64,000 nt of DNA from Pedobacter cryophilus (GTDB lineage Bacteria; Bacteroidota; Bacteroidia; Sphingobacteriales; Sphingobacteriaceae): positions 620,001-684,000 of the forward strand of contig NZ_SWBP01000002.1 of the NCBI RefSeq assembly GCF_005116455.1, read 5' to 3'. Positions 35,030 through 45,578 of the stretch are shown here, piece after piece. The notes under the pieces were generated by a model, which was not told the origin of the DNA, did not search any database, and saw nothing but the letters and a program-made list of their open reading frames with translations. The stretch's first letter is position 1. Every line of letters begins with the position of its first letter. The position numbers and the translations under genes are program-made.

Positions 35030-37459
35030 ATGAAAAAACCTAATATTTCAATGATGAGAATTTTACTAATTATTACCGCCATTTTTTGCTCAACACTTGT
35101 TTTTGCGCAAAACAGCAAGGAGGATGTCAGAGTAAACCAACTTTTTAATTTTGAATGGAAATTTAAAGCTGGTGATGTTGCAAACGCTCAAAATAGTTCT
35201 TTTAATGATAGTGACTGGCGCAAGTTAGATTTACCACACGATTTTCAGTTTGAACAACCTTGGGATAAAACAGCTAGCAGAGGTCGTGGTTTTAAAGCAA
35301 TGGGTGTAGGTTGGTATCGTAAAACATTTAAGGCAGAAGCTAACTGGAGGGGGAAAAAGATATTACTTGATTTTGAAGGCATTATGCTGCATGGTGAAGT
35401 ATGGCTTAACGGAAAGAAAATTGGAGGGACAAATTATGGCTATCTTGGTTTTGAATCTGATATAGCAGATATGATCAAATATGATGCTGTAAATGTGGTT
35501 GCCGTTCGCTCTTCTACTGGCGAAATAGCTAATTCTCGTTGGTACACAGGTGGTGGGCTTTTTCGTGATGTACATTTAGTGGTAAAAGACAGTATTTCTA
35601 TTGCCCGTCACGGTATTTTTATAACTACGCCTAGCATTTCAAATCAAAATGCAGAAGTAAGAGTACAAGTTGAAGTTGAGGGTATTAAAAACAAACAATA
35701 TGAACTGGAGATTATTGCTAAGATATTTTCGCCAGATGGGAAACAAGTAGCTGAAACCAAAGCGTTAGCGCCTAAAAAGTCTCAGCTTGTAGCCGTAGAA
35801 GTTCCATTGCCTAAAGCAAATATTACTAATCCGCAGCTTTGGAGCTGCGAAACGCCTAATCTTTATACTGCCGAAGTAGAATTAGTGTTAAACGGTAAAG
35901 TGATTGATAAACTCATTAAAAGATTCGGAATTCGTACTGTTGAGTTCTCCAAAGAATTTGGACTCAAATTAAATGGTAAGAAGGTCTTTTTGAAAGGCGT
36001 TGCCAATCATCATGATTTGGGTGCGGTAGGTGCAGCTGCTCATAAAACTTCCATTGCCAGAATGATGGACCAATTGAAAGCATTTGGTTTTAATCATATT
36101 AGAACTTCACACAATCCTTATTCAGAGTCGTTTTTTGACCTTGCCGACGAAAAAGGAATTTTGGTTGTAGATGAATTGTATGACAAATGGGGCAGCTCAG
36201 TTGCTTGGGCAGGAAGTGCGCCATGGAATGATATATGGTATAACAATGTAAAGGAATGGATTAAACGTGATAGAAATCATCCATCGGTAATCATGTGGAG
36301 CTTTGGAAATGAGTTACAGTTTCAGGAAGAACGTTGGAATTTTCCAACAAGTGATTGGGGCGTAACAACTTACCGTATTATGGATGTGGTTGCAAAACGT
36401 TATGATCCTACCCGTAAAACAACCGTGGGTATGTATCCAGCCAGGGCAGGTGGTATCATTAGGGCCAACCCAGATTTCCGTATCAAAGAGAATATTGTTC
36501 CGCCCGAATTGGCAACAGTAACCGATGTTGCTAGTTTTAATTATACCTGGGAGGATTATCAGGAATATTTAAAGCATGCACCCAATATGATTATTTATCA
36601 AAGTGAGGCGGTAACTAACGAATTGGCAGCACCGTATTTTGGAATGGACAGAGATAAAATGGTTGGACTGGCTTATTGGGGAGGTATTGAATATTGGGGC
36701 GAATCTCAAGGTTGGCCAAGGAAGGGATGGAACTATTCTTTTTTCAATCATTCTATGGAACCTTTTCCACAAGCATGGTTAACAAAAAGCATTTTCACAG
36801 ACGAACCATTGGTTCACATTGGCGTGGTGGATAGTGAAGGAGAAATGAAGATGTGGAATGATCAGATAGTGGGACAAAAGGTTATTTCATCACATTGGAA
36901 CCGTATGGAAGGTGAAAAATATAGTCTTTATACTTATACCAATGCAGAAGAGGTTGAATTGCTGGTGAATGGAAAATCTATAGGAGTACAAAAAAATAGT
37001 ATGGATACAAAAAAACGCAATACTATTTATTGGCAAAATATCCCTTATGCAGCCGGTAAAATTACGGCTATTGCCAGAAAAGGAGGTAAAGAAGTTGCTC
37101 GTCACGAATTAGAGACCGCCGGAAAAGCAGTCGCATTAAAAATGGAGACAGAAAATGAAAATTGGAAAGCTGATGGCATGGATCTTCAATATGTAAGAGT
37201 GTATGCTGTTGACAGTAAAGGACGTATAGTACCAACTGCCACCGGAGAAGTAACTTTTGACGTAAATGGCGTAGCAAGTATAATTGCGGTGGATAATGGC
37301 AATCATTCTAGCGATGATTTATTTGATGGAAATAAAAAAGTACTTCATAAAGGCTTTGCAATGGCTATTTTACGTTCAACACAAATAGCTGGTACTGTAA
37401 AGTTAAAAGTTACAGCAACAGGATTAAAAGGGATAGAAAAGACTTTAACAGTAAAATAA
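35030..37459 (+). CDS. GH2 beta-galactosidase-like glycoside hydrolase
   Basis: An 809-residue family 2 glycoside hydrolase with a signal peptide (MMRILLIITAIFCSTLVFAQ). The sugar-binding, immunoglobulin-like and TIM-barrel domains occur in order (about 45-215, 220-325, 330-600), followed by C-terminal sandwich domains of the DUF4982 kind (to 809). The acid/base E428 is in WSFGNEL and the nucleophile E526 in IIYQSEAVT. In the family this fits beta-galactosidase, but beta-glucuronidase or beta-mannosidase activity cannot be excluded. The ATG at 35030 is preferred to a TTG at 34973, because the signal peptide then lies at the N terminus. It is probably periplasmic, trimming oligosaccharides imported by SusCD. 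Confidence 0.9.
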   Translation: MKKPNISMMRILLIITAIFCSTLVFAQNSKEDVRVNQLFNFEWKFKAGDVANAQNSSFNDSDWRKLDLPHDFQFEQPWDKTASRGRGFKAMGVGWYRKTFKAEANWRGKKILLDFEGIMLHGEVWLNGKKIGGTNYGYLGFESDIADMIKYDAVNVVAVRSSTGEIANSRWYTGGGLFRDVHLVVKDSISIARHGIFITTPSISNQNAEVRVQVEVEGIKNKQYELEIIAKIFSPDGKQVAETKALAPKKSQLVAVEVPLPKANITNPQLWSCETPNLYTAEVELVLNGKVIDKLIKRFGIRTVEFSKEFGLKLNGKKVFLKGVANHHDLGAVGAAAHKTSIARMMDQLKAFGFNHIRTSHNPYSESFFDLADEKGILVVDELYDKWGSSVAWAGSAPWNDIWYNNVKEWIKRDRNHPSVIMWSFGNELQFQEERWNFPTSDWGVTTYRIMDVVAKRYDPTRKTTVGMYPARAGGIIRANPDFRIKENIVPPELATVTDVASFNYTWEDYQEYLKHAPNMIIYQSEAVTNELAAPYFGMDRDKMVGLAYWGGIEYWGESQGWPRKGWNYSFFNHSMEPFPQAWLTKSIFTDEPLVHIGVVDSEGEMKMWNDQIVGQKVISSHWNRMEGEKYSLYTYTNAEEVELLVNGKSIGVQKNSMDTKKRNTIYWQNIPYAAGKITAIARKGGKEVARHELETAGKAVALKMETENENWKADGMDLQYVRVYAVDSKGRIVPTATGEVTFDVNGVASIIAVDNGNHSSDDLFDGNKKVLHKGFAMAILRSTQIAGTVKLKVTATGLKGIEKTLTVK

Positions 37460-37497
37460 TTTGAAGATGATGATTAAAGAGGCAGAGTTTATTGATG

Positions 37498-37743
37498 CTA
37501 AATAGGAATGGAAGTAGAGCTACGGAAACGCAAAGCCAATGCTTTTCCAATGGCTTTTAATAATTCATAGTTAATGTCATTTTGCTCTGCGTCTGAAATT
37601 AACCATTGATGACCTTGACGATAGAATTCAAAAGTTTGTCCTGCTAAGAAAATCTCTAATACAGTTTGATGGGAAGGTTTTTCAGTAAGAACCTTAAAAA
37701 TATAATCTTGATCTTGATGTGTGATTCGTAAAAGCGTTGACAT
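37498..37743 (-). CDS. Small conserved-looking protein of unknown function
   Basis: An 81-residue protein without signal peptide or membrane helix. The composition is ordinary for a small folded cytoplasmic protein (EIFLAGQTFEFYRQGHQWL, LLKAIGKALALRF), with a predicted beta-rich N-terminal half and a C-terminal helix. I do not recognise it. It is the only minus-strand gene between the GH2 enzyme and susC and has no partner. Confidence 0.5.
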   Translation of the reverse strand: MSTLLRITHQDQDYIFKVLTEKPSHQTVLEIFLAGQTFEFYRQGHQWLISDAEQNDINYELLKAIGKALALRFRSSTSIPI

Positions 37744-38264
37744 ATGGTGACGAATATATTAAGGATATTGATATTTGGAATTTTTATTTATGAACAATTA
37801 ACTGTTTATAACCGTTCATCAAACCAAACTTAACCAAACAACAAGGTCATTCAACTACTCATTAAAATCGAGTAAAACCAGATGAATGAATCTTTCCTCC
37901 TTAAACTATTATTCCCCTTTAAAATTGTTGTGCTCAAAAAATATACTCGTTGTATAAGAAGGGAAAGCAGATGAATAATAAAAGCATTAATATTTATACG
38001 ATTTAGAAGAGATTAAAAAAAGATTGCAGCTTACCCAAAGAGCTATTAAAAAAAAATCCCATTATATTGTTTTAACTTTTACGAAAAATTAAAATAAACA
38101 ACCTCAGAATAGTAGGAGCATTTAAAACGTATTCTTAAAGGGGGATTTTCCATTCAAAATCAGGGATAAAACGTTTCATTTCGCCATCAGGAGATAAATA
38201 TTTGAAAGACTATTTCTAGGTTTACTTAACCAATAAACCAATTAATAAACTAATTAACTTAAGT
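37744..38264 (+). other. Gap upstream of susC with a possible coding remnant
   Basis: This 521-base region precedes the SusC gene. At 37991-38092 a 33-codon open stretch, without an ATG, reads YLYDLEEIKKRLQLTQRAIK and onward to a stop; its helical, lysine-rich look suggests a decayed gene, but it may be chance. The sequence TAAAACGT occurs twice in the last 150 bases, near 38125 and 38165. The tail before the ATG is AT-rich with repeated AACCAATAAA-like words. I find no clear consensus promoter. Confidence 0.4.
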
Positions 38265-41200
38265 ATGAAATTTTCTACATTTTTACTGTTGCTTTTAGTT
38301 GCGTGTAAATTATCAGTTGCGCAGCAAAGCGTAATAACTGGTAAAGTAATTTCTGATGACGATAAACTACCGCTGCCAGGAGTGGGTGTTAAAGTTTACA
38401 AATCAGATTTGAGCACAACAACCAATCTCGATGGTACCTTCAAAATCTCCGCAAAACCCACTGACATTTTGATATTTTCTTTTCTAGGTTTTGAAACCAA
38501 GAATATCACCGTTGGAAATCAAAAAACAATAAACGTAAGCTTAATTGTTTCAAATACTCTTTTAGAAGAAGTAGCTATAGTAGGTTATGGGTCGCAAAAA
38601 AAGGTGAATCTTACGGGTTCTGTACAAACGTTAAGGCTAGATAGTGCGGTAAATACCCCTGTCACCAATACAGCTCAATTAATGTATGGTAAATTTTCTG
38701 GAGTTCAACTTACTCAAGGAAATGGTTTAGCAGGGCAGGATGGTTCTGATATCACCATTAGAGGCTTAGGTACATTTGGAAATGCATCACCATTAGTAGT
38801 GATAGACGGGATGCAATTTGATGGATTAAATGAATTTAACCGATTAGCTCCCTCAGATATTGAAACAATTACTGTTTTAAAAGATGCTTCTGCCGGTGCA
38901 ATTTACGGAGCTAGGGGGGCAAACGGAGTAATTGTAATTACTACTAAACAAGGTAATGGCGACTCGTTTAAAATAGAATACAACAATTACGTAGGTACTC
39001 AAACACCAACAGTAGTACCTAGATTTTTAGATGCGCTTAATTATGCCAATTTAACAAACGAAAAATATAAAAACCTAGCTGATGGTAGGGCTTTTAATCC
39101 CAGATATACTGATCCTCAAATTCAATTAATTTTAACAGAAACATCTCCGTTTACTTTTGCAAATACCAATTGGGCAGAAGCATCATTACAGAAAGCGGTT
39201 ACTCAAAATCATTTTGTTGCTTTATCTGGCGGAAAAGGTGAAACTAGATATAGAATTTCTTTAAGTTATTTAACACAAGATGCCATAGTAAAAGGTAATT
39301 ATAATGTTGATAGATACAATTTTAGGGCAAACTTAAACTCCCAGCCTAAAAAGTGGTTAGCAATAGGAAATAATTTGACGTCTAATTACCAAAAAATTGA
39401 TGCTCCAACAGGAGGATTAGGGTCTGTAAATGATATCATCAGCTCTTTTTCTAGAAATGCCCCAACAATACCTCTATATAATGCAACAGGCGGAGCCGGT
39501 TTTTCGGATGGAGCCATAGGAAATGCTAATGCTTCTTATCCTGTAGAATTTAATTTTGTAAGAACTGGTGTAACTGGAGAATATCGTTCAAATGATTTCC
39601 AATTTAGTAATAGATCCTTTTTTAGAGCCAATATTTTAAAGACCTTAAGTTTTGAATCTGCCATTACTTTAAGTGCCGATTTTATAAACAGATCAGATTT
39701 TAGACCGGTAAACGTTGATCAAGATGATTTAGTGGTTACAACAGCGGTGAATAGATTAGAAAATAACAGTATTTTTAATTACCGTATTTTAAATGAAAAC
39801 TTGTTAAGATATAATACAAAATACAAGAAAAACAATTTCAATTTCTTGCTAGGTTACTCCACTGTTTATGCTAAAAACGACGGATTTAGTGCATCTCAAT
39901 CAAAATTCCCTTCAAATGCCATTCAAGAGTTTGAAGGTGGTGCTTCTTTACCCCCAACAGTAGAGGGTAATGGTGCAAGTGAAAATGCCATTCAATCTGT
40001 ATTTGGGCGTATGAATTATAATTTTAACGAGAAATATCTTTTTGAGGTAAATGTAAGAAGAGATGGTTCTTCTAAATTTAATCCATCAAATAGATATGGT
40101 GTTTTCCCTTCCGTTTCTGCCGGATGGAGAATTTCTCAAGAAAAATTCATGAGTAAAATATTAGAAGGTAACTTTTTAACCAATCTTAAATTAAGAGGGA
40201 GTTGGGGAAGAACTGGTAATAATGGAATTGGAAATTATATCTTTTCTCAGACCTATAATGCTGGTTTAGATTATGTTTTAGGGAATTCCATTGTTAGTGG
40301 TGTGGCTTTAACATCCTTAGCTAATCCAACTATTAAATGGGAAACCACAGAGCAGTATGATATAGGTTTAGACGCTTCTTTCTTCAAAAATAAATTATCC
40401 TTAGAAGCTGATTATTTTAACAGAAATAGTTACGATATTTTATATACTAATTTCCCCATCCCATTAACATTAGGCGTAAATAGTTTAGCTGCGCAAAATT
40501 CGGCAAGTATGGTTAATAAAGGTTTGGAGCTTAACTTAAACTACACCCATAAAAGTAAAAGATCTGTAAGTTATAACGTAGGTTTAAATGTTACCAAAAA
40601 CGCTAAAAACAGGGTAACTGATTTAGGTAATGGTGTTCAAACTATCAATAATACTAATATTATTAGAGCAGGAGATCCATTTAATTCCTACTATGGACTT
40701 CGAATGATAGGTATTTTTCAAGATGCTGCTGAAGTAGCTGCTTCACCAGTACAATATGGTAACTCAAGAACTGCTGCAGGTGATATTAAATATGCAGATG
40801 TAAGTGGTCCTAATGGTGTTCCTGATGGTGTAATAGATGATAATGACCGTACAGTAATAGGCAATCCATACCCAATTTGGTTGTATGGTTTAAATTCTAG
40901 CTTGAATTATAAAGGGTTTAGTTTATCAGTTGCTGTACAAGGTGTTGCTAATGTAGATAGACTTTTAAAATTGGGTGGTGCAGAGCCTTTGGTAAGTGAT
41001 AGAGATAATGCCTTAGATTACTGGAGAGGTAGATGGACGCCAGAAAGCCCAAGTACTACTTTACCTCGTTTGGGTGGTGTTAATAATGATAACACCTCTA
41101 CCTTCTACATTCAAGATGCTTCTTATTTAAGATTAAGAAATGTAGAGCTTGGGTATGATTTACCTAAAAAATTAACCACCAAAATGAAAATTAGTGGTTT

Positions 41201-41339
41201 AAGGTTCTTTGTATCAGGGCAAAACTTATTAACCTTTACTGAAATGGAAAACTATGATCCAGAGCGAGCGGCCAATTCAAATGCCAGATTGGTGCCTCTA
41301 TACAAGTCATTTACCGGAGGTTTAAACTTTACTTTATAA
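38265..41339 (+). CDS. SusC/RagA TonB-dependent outer membrane transporter
   Basis: A 1024-residue TonB-dependent receptor of the SusC type. A signal peptide ends at VAQ (18-20). Residues 22-95 form a carboxypeptidase-regulatory-like domain (SVITGKVISDDDKLPLPGV). A TonB-box-like EEVAIVGYG is at 101-109, the plug (about 115-235) contains ITIRGLGTFG and YGARGANGVIVITTK, and the rest is a 22-strand barrel. It imports oligosaccharides with the SusD-like partner encoded 14 bases downstream. Residue composition does not identify the glycan. Confidence 0.96.
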   Translation: MKFSTFLLLLLVACKLSVAQQSVITGKVISDDDKLPLPGVGVKVYKSDLSTTTNLDGTFKISAKPTDILIFSFLGFETKNITVGNQKTINVSLIVSNTLLEEVAIVGYGSQKKVNLTGSVQTLRLDSAVNTPVTNTAQLMYGKFSGVQLTQGNGLAGQDGSDITIRGLGTFGNASPLVVIDGMQFDGLNEFNRLAPSDIETITVLKDASAGAIYGARGANGVIVITTKQGNGDSFKIEYNNYVGTQTPTVVPRFLDALNYANLTNEKYKNLADGRAFNPRYTDPQIQLILTETSPFTFANTNWAEASLQKAVTQNHFVALSGGKGETRYRISLSYLTQDAIVKGNYNVDRYNFRANLNSQPKKWLAIGNNLTSNYQKIDAPTGGLGSVNDIISSFSRNAPTIPLYNATGGAGFSDGAIGNANASYPVEFNFVRTGVTGEYRSNDFQFSNRSFFRANILKTLSFESAITLSADFINRSDFRPVNVDQDDLVVTTAVNRLENNSIFNYRILNENLLRYNTKYKKNNFNFLLGYSTVYAKNDGFSASQSKFPSNAIQEFEGGASLPPTVEGNGASENAIQSVFGRMNYNFNEKYLFEVNVRRDGSSKFNPSNRYGVFPSVSAGWRISQEKFMSKILEGNFLTNLKLRGSWGRTGNNGIGNYIFSQTYNAGLDYVLGNSIVSGVALTSLANPTIKWETTEQYDIGLDASFFKNKLSLEADYFNRNSYDILYTNFPIPLTLGVNSLAAQNSASMVNKGLELNLNYTHKSKRSVSYNVGLNVTKNAKNRVTDLGNGVQTINNTNIIRAGDPFNSYYGLRMIGIFQDAAEVAASPVQYGNSRTAAGDIKYADVSGPNGVPDGVIDDNDRTVIGNPYPIWLYGLNSSLNYKGFSLSVAVQGVANVDRLLKLGGAEPLVSDRDNALDYWRGRWTPESPSTTLPRLGGVNNDNTSTFYIQDASYLRLRNVELGYDLPKKLTTKMKISGLRFFVSGQNLLTFTEMENYDPERAANSNARLVPLYKSFTGGLNFTL

Positions 41340-41353
41340 TTGATAAAATTGTT

Positions 41354-42937
41354 ATGAAAAAGATATATATATTAATATTGAGTGTAATTTTCTTTACAGG
41401 ATGTAAAAAAGATTTCTTAGATAGATCTTCACTTACCCAATTAGCAGAAGATAATTTTTGGCTAAATGCTGCTGATGCCCAATTAGGTGTTAATGGAATT
41501 TATGATGTGCTGCAAGATAGAGTATTGTACAGTGGAAACCTGAATGGGCCAGCAGGCTTACCTAATTATGATGGCTTTACTGATAATGTTTACAACGGTT
41601 ATAAATTTGAAGGACCAGGTTTTTATGTAGAAGGTAATATTTCGGTAGCAGTACAAAATTTTTTTAGAGATTTTTGGGCTTCAAATTATAGAGGTGTGGT
41701 AAGAAGTAATCAAGCTATTTTTAATATCGGAAAAATGGATGCGAGCAAAATTTCTGAAGCTACTAGACTAAACTTACTGGCCCAAGCACATTTTTTAAGA
41801 GCATTATTTTATTTTAATGTTGCTGTTTATTATGTAAATGCACCACTAATTACAACGCCTCAAAAACTAGAAGAAGCTTTTGTGCCAAAAAATACCCAGC
41901 AAGAAATTCTTAATCAAGTCATATTAGATTTAGAGTATGCAACAGCTAATTTACCCGCCACTGTTCCTGCAGAACAGTTTGGTTATGCAACCAAAGGTGC
42001 TGCATTTGGTTTATTGGCTCGTGTACAATTATTTAATAAAAAATATCCAGAAGCTGCTGCTGCTGCTAAATCTGTGATGGATTTAAACAGATATGATTTA
42101 AGTACACCCTACACCACCATATTTACCGAAGCTGGCGAGAATACCAAAGAGATTGTGTTTTCTGTAAGGTTTCAAGAAGCTGCTGGTTTTAATACTGGAG
42201 AAACATTTGCAAGTACTTTTTTGGGGCAACCAAAGGTTAACTGCCAGCCAATGCCAAATCTAATTAGAGAATATTATTCTACCACAGGTCAACCTGTTAA
42301 CATACCAAATACTGCTCCTTCAGCAACTCAAAAATTAAATAGAGACCCTCGTTTAACGGCTTCTGTTTGGTTTTATGGTGATGTTTTTGCTGTAATGCCA
42401 AATGGGCAAAATGCGACATTTACGGCAAATAGCGCCTCTGGCCTTACAGGTTATGGTCAAAGAAAATATGTTCACACTAAAACTTCTCCTTTGGGTACTA
42501 ATGCTGCAGGTGCACAATCTCAAGATTTTTATATCCTAAGATATGCCGATATTTTATTAATGAGAGCAGAGGCTTTAATAGAATCTGATCCTACAAACCC
42601 AGAAATATATTCACTTATTAACCAAGTAAGAGCGAGAGTAAGTATGCCAACTGTACAAGCTGTAGAAGGTGCTAACTTAAATCAAACTCAATTAACAAAT
42701 GTTTTAAGACATGAAAGAAGAGTTGAAATGGCTTTTGAGGGCTTACGCTTTTTTGACTTAAAACGTTGGGGAAAAGTGCAAGAAGCTTATGCAAGAATGA
42801 TTGCAGATAGAGATTTAGTGCCTAAATTAAGTGCATATAATCCAACATACAATGGGTTAAGGTCAGAAACCTTTCCTATTCCTACAGATGAACTAAATAG
42901 AAATAAAAATATTGGAGGTCAAAATGCCCCTTGGTAA
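41354..42937 (+). CDS. SusD/RagB surface glycan-binding lipoprotein
   Basis: A 527-residue SusD-family lipoprotein that captures glycan at the surface and hands it to SusC. The lipobox FFTGC puts the lipidated Cys at residue 17, followed by KKDFLD, which fits export to the surface. The all-helical TPR-rich core contains HFLRALFYFNVAVYY and the late RHERRVEMAFEGLRFFDLKRWG, the hallmark of the family. It follows susC by 14 bases. A hairpin at 42962-42992 probably ends the transcript. Confidence 0.96.
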   Translation: MKKIYILILSVIFFTGCKKDFLDRSSLTQLAEDNFWLNAADAQLGVNGIYDVLQDRVLYSGNLNGPAGLPNYDGFTDNVYNGYKFEGPGFYVEGNISVAVQNFFRDFWASNYRGVVRSNQAIFNIGKMDASKISEATRLNLLAQAHFLRALFYFNVAVYYVNAPLITTPQKLEEAFVPKNTQQEILNQVILDLEYATANLPATVPAEQFGYATKGAAFGLLARVQLFNKKYPEAAAAAKSVMDLNRYDLSTPYTTIFTEAGENTKEIVFSVRFQEAAGFNTGETFASTFLGQPKVNCQPMPNLIREYYSTTGQPVNIPNTAPSATQKLNRDPRLTASVWFYGDVFAVMPNGQNATFTANSASGLTGYGQRKYVHTKTSPLGTNAAGAQSQDFYILRYADILLMRAEALIESDPTNPEIYSLINQVRARVSMPTVQAVEGANLNQTQLTNVLRHERRVEMAFEGLRFFDLKRWGKVQEAYARMIADRDLVPKLSAYNPTYNGLRSETFPIPTDELNRNKNIGGQNAPW

Positions 42938-42961
42938 TAATAAATTCAATTAATTAACCAG

Positions 42962-42992
42962 TAAATCCGAAGCTTTTTAAGTTTCGGATTTA
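42962..42992 (+). terminator. Hairpin after susD
   Basis: Ten-base arms TAAATCCGAA (42962-42971) and TTCGGATTTA (42983-42992) are followed by a modest T-rich tail. It may end or attenuate the susCD transcript before the fucosidase. Confidence 0.6.
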
Positions 42993-43030
42993 TTGTTTTA
43001 TCCCAAATAGCTATTTTATAAAATCTTTAA

Positions 43031-44080
43031 ATGAAAAAAATACTCCATACTCTTTTCTTGTCATTAGTGTTTATACAAATCGTATCTGCACAAGAAATAT
43101 CGCTTGTCAAAGAATCTAAACCAGAGTTTGAAAACCGCATGCAATGGTTTACTGATGCTAAATATGGCATGTTTATCCATTTTGGTTTATACAGCCAGCT
43201 AGGTGGCGTTTGGAAAGGAGAAAATATTCCTAAATATGCCGAGTGGATTCAAGCTAATGCCGATATTTCTCCTCAAGAATATGCTCTATTAGCACATTCT
43301 TTTAACCCCACAAATTTTAACGCTGATGCGATTGTAAAAACAGCAAAAAAAGCTGGGATGAAATACATTGTGATTACCACAAAACACCACGAAGGCTTTT
43401 GCCTTTGGGATAGTAAATACACTAGTTTTGATGTTGGCAGCACTCCTTTTAAAAGAGACATTTTAAAAGAATTGAGTGAAGCTTGTAAGAAAAACGGAAT
43501 CAGATTCGGGACTTATTATAGCATTTTCGATTGGCATCATCCTTCTCAAGAAAGAAATGTAAATGGTAAAGATGCCGAAACACCTTGGGCTAATAACAAG
43601 ATGAAAGAGGGTAAAAAAGCCGAATACGTAACTTATATGAAGAATCAGATTAAAGAATTGGTTGACCGCTACGATACTGATTTAATTTGGTTTGATGGTG
43701 ATTGGGCAAATTGGTGGACTAATAATGATGGTATTGATTTGTATAACTACATCAGAGGATTAAAACCAAGTATCATTATTAATAACAGGGTTGCTAAAAG
43801 GAAATTATTTTTAAAAGATTATGGTACACCAGAGCAAACTCATTTTGACAAAGCAGTAGATTACAAATGGGAAGCGTGTTATACTTTAAATGATAATTGG
43901 GGTTTTAAAGCCGCTGATACCAATTGGAAGCAACCCGAAGAAGTTTATAATAAACTAAAAAGTATAAACAATACAGGAGGAAATCTTTTGCTAAATATTG
44001 GACCAGATGGAACCGGAAAAGTGCCTAAAGAAAGTGTGAGGATATTGTTGAAAGTTGGTGAAATGTTAAAGAATGATTAA
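43031..44080 (+). CDS. GH29 alpha-L-fucosidase
   Basis: A 349-residue exo-acting fucosidase with a signal peptide (VSAQ near 18-21). The catalytic barrel has HFGLYSQLGGVW, KHHEGFCLWDS and the nucleophile D222 in IWFDGDW, matching the GH29 pattern. A probable acid/base glutamate is in YGTPEQ. It lacks the C-terminal beta-sandwich found in many relatives and ends soon after the barrel. It is ten bases upstream of a sulfatase gene, so fucosidase and sulfatase act on the same target, probably in the periplasm. Confidence 0.92.
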   Translation: MKKILHTLFLSLVFIQIVSAQEISLVKESKPEFENRMQWFTDAKYGMFIHFGLYSQLGGVWKGENIPKYAEWIQANADISPQEYALLAHSFNPTNFNADAIVKTAKKAGMKYIVITTKHHEGFCLWDSKYTSFDVGSTPFKRDILKELSEACKKNGIRFGTYYSIFDWHHPSQERNVNGKDAETPWANNKMKEGKKAEYVTYMKNQIKELVDRYDTDLIWFDGDWANWWTNNDGIDLYNYIRGLKPSIIINNRVAKRKLFLKDYGTPEQTHFDKAVDYKWEACYTLNDNWGFKAADTNWKQPEEVYNKLKSINNTGGNLLLNIGPDGTGKVPKESVRILLKVGEMLKND

Positions 44081-44090
44081 TTAAAATAAT

Positions 44091-45542
44091 ATGAAAAAAG
44101 CAATTCTAATTTTTGCATTTTTTAGTTTTTGCGGGCTCCAAATTATAGCTCAAGAAAATTTCAAAAAGCCCAATGTCATTTTCTTTTTAGTAGATGATTT
44201 AGGCTGGGCAGATACAGAACCTTATGGGAGTAAGTTTTACGAAACTCCAAATATTAAAAAATTGGCCCAAGAAGGGATGCTTTTTACACAAGCTTATGCG
44301 GCTAACCCAGTTTGTTCGCCTACCAGAGCAAGTATTATGAGTGGAAAATATCCCACCAGTTTACAAGCCACAAATTGGTTTGGCGCACCCCAACCTGATG
44401 AGGAATTAAAAAACGATAAAACAAAATCAACAAACCCATTATTATCTGCGGCATATCAAGAAAATTTACCTTTAGCAGAAACCACTTTAGCCGAGGCTTT
44501 AAAAAAGGGTGGTTATCAAACTTTTTTTGCTGGTAAATGGCATTTGGGCGAAACCGAAGAGTTTTGGCCAGAGCATCAAGGATTTAATATCAACAAAGGC
44601 GGATATTTTAGCGGTAGCCCCAAAAGCTATTTTTCACCTTATAAAAATCCTCGTTTAAGCGATGGGCCAGTAGGGGAGCATTTACCAGATAGGTTAGCCA
44701 ATGAGACCAATCAATTTATGGAGGCTAATGTAAATGAACCTTTTTTTGCGATGTTATCTTTCTACTCTGTTCATAACCCTTTAGCAGGGAGAAAAGATTT
44801 GTTAGAGAAATATGAGGCAAAGCGAAAGGCTTTAAATTTAAAAGATGAGTTTGGTGTAGAAGGAAAATTTAAAGTAAGGTTAAATCAAAGCCATGCTACT
44901 TATGCTGCCGTGGTTGAAGGGATGGATTTAGCGGTGGGTAAAGTTCTTCAAAAACTAAAAGAGCTTAAAATAGATGATAATACCATCATTATTTTCTTTT
45001 CTGATAATGGCGGATTAGCCATAAATGAGGGCACACCGACATCAAATTTACCTTTAAGAGCAGGAAAAGGCTGGTTGTATGAAGGTGGAATAAGAGAACC
45101 TTTGTTAGTAAAATGGCCTAAAGTGATTAAAGCCGGAAGCATCAACCAAACGCCTGTAATTAGCAACGATTTTTACGCTACACTTTTATCGGCTGCAAAG
45201 CTCCCTTTCATTTCTAAACAACATACAGGAAGCGCCAATATTTTACCGCTTTTACAAGGCAAATCATTAAAAGAAAGAGCTTTGTTTTGGCATTATCCGC
45301 ATTATAGTAACCAAGGCGGCAGCCCAGGTTCGGCCATTAGAAAAGGAGATTGGAAGTTGATTAGATGGTATGAAAGCGGAAAAGATGAGCTATTTAATTT
45401 AAAAAACGACATTGGTGAGCAAAAAAATCTGATAGAGCAAGAACCTAAAATTGCCAAAAGCTTAGCAAAGCAATTAGATAAATGGCTTAAAAATGAGCAA
45501 GCTTTATTTCCTGAGAAAAATCCTGCTTATGTGGCTAAGTAA
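44091..45542 (+). CDS. S1-family sulfatase
   Basis: A 483-residue formylglycine-dependent sulfatase with signal peptide. C75 in VCSPTRAS is the cysteine converted to formylglycine (CxPxR motif). Metal and active-site elements are LVDDLGWAD near 32-40, GKWHLGETEE and FFSDNGGLAINEG. It removes a sulfate ester from a sugar residue; the position cannot be assigned from sequence, though the length and the ATYAAVVEGMD segment resemble galactose-type groups. Maturation needs a sulfatase-maturating enzyme, which is not in the window. It follows GH29 by ten bases. Confidence 0.93.
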   Translation: MKKAILIFAFFSFCGLQIIAQENFKKPNVIFFLVDDLGWADTEPYGSKFYETPNIKKLAQEGMLFTQAYAANPVCSPTRASIMSGKYPTSLQATNWFGAPQPDEELKNDKTKSTNPLLSAAYQENLPLAETTLAEALKKGGYQTFFAGKWHLGETEEFWPEHQGFNINKGGYFSGSPKSYFSPYKNPRLSDGPVGEHLPDRLANETNQFMEANVNEPFFAMLSFYSVHNPLAGRKDLLEKYEAKRKALNLKDEFGVEGKFKVRLNQSHATYAAVVEGMDLAVGKVLQKLKELKIDDNTIIIFFSDNGGLAINEGTPTSNLPLRAGKGWLYEGGIREPLLVKWPKVIKAGSINQTPVISNDFYATLLSAAKLPFISKQHTGSANILPLLQGKSLKERALFWHYPHYSNQGGSPGSAIRKGDWKLIRWYESGKDELFNLKNDIGEQKNLIEQEPKIAKSLAKQLDKWLKNEQALFPEKNPAYVAK

Positions 45543-45578
45543 AAAAGATTATTCTTACGTGAAATGAAAAATTCGCTA

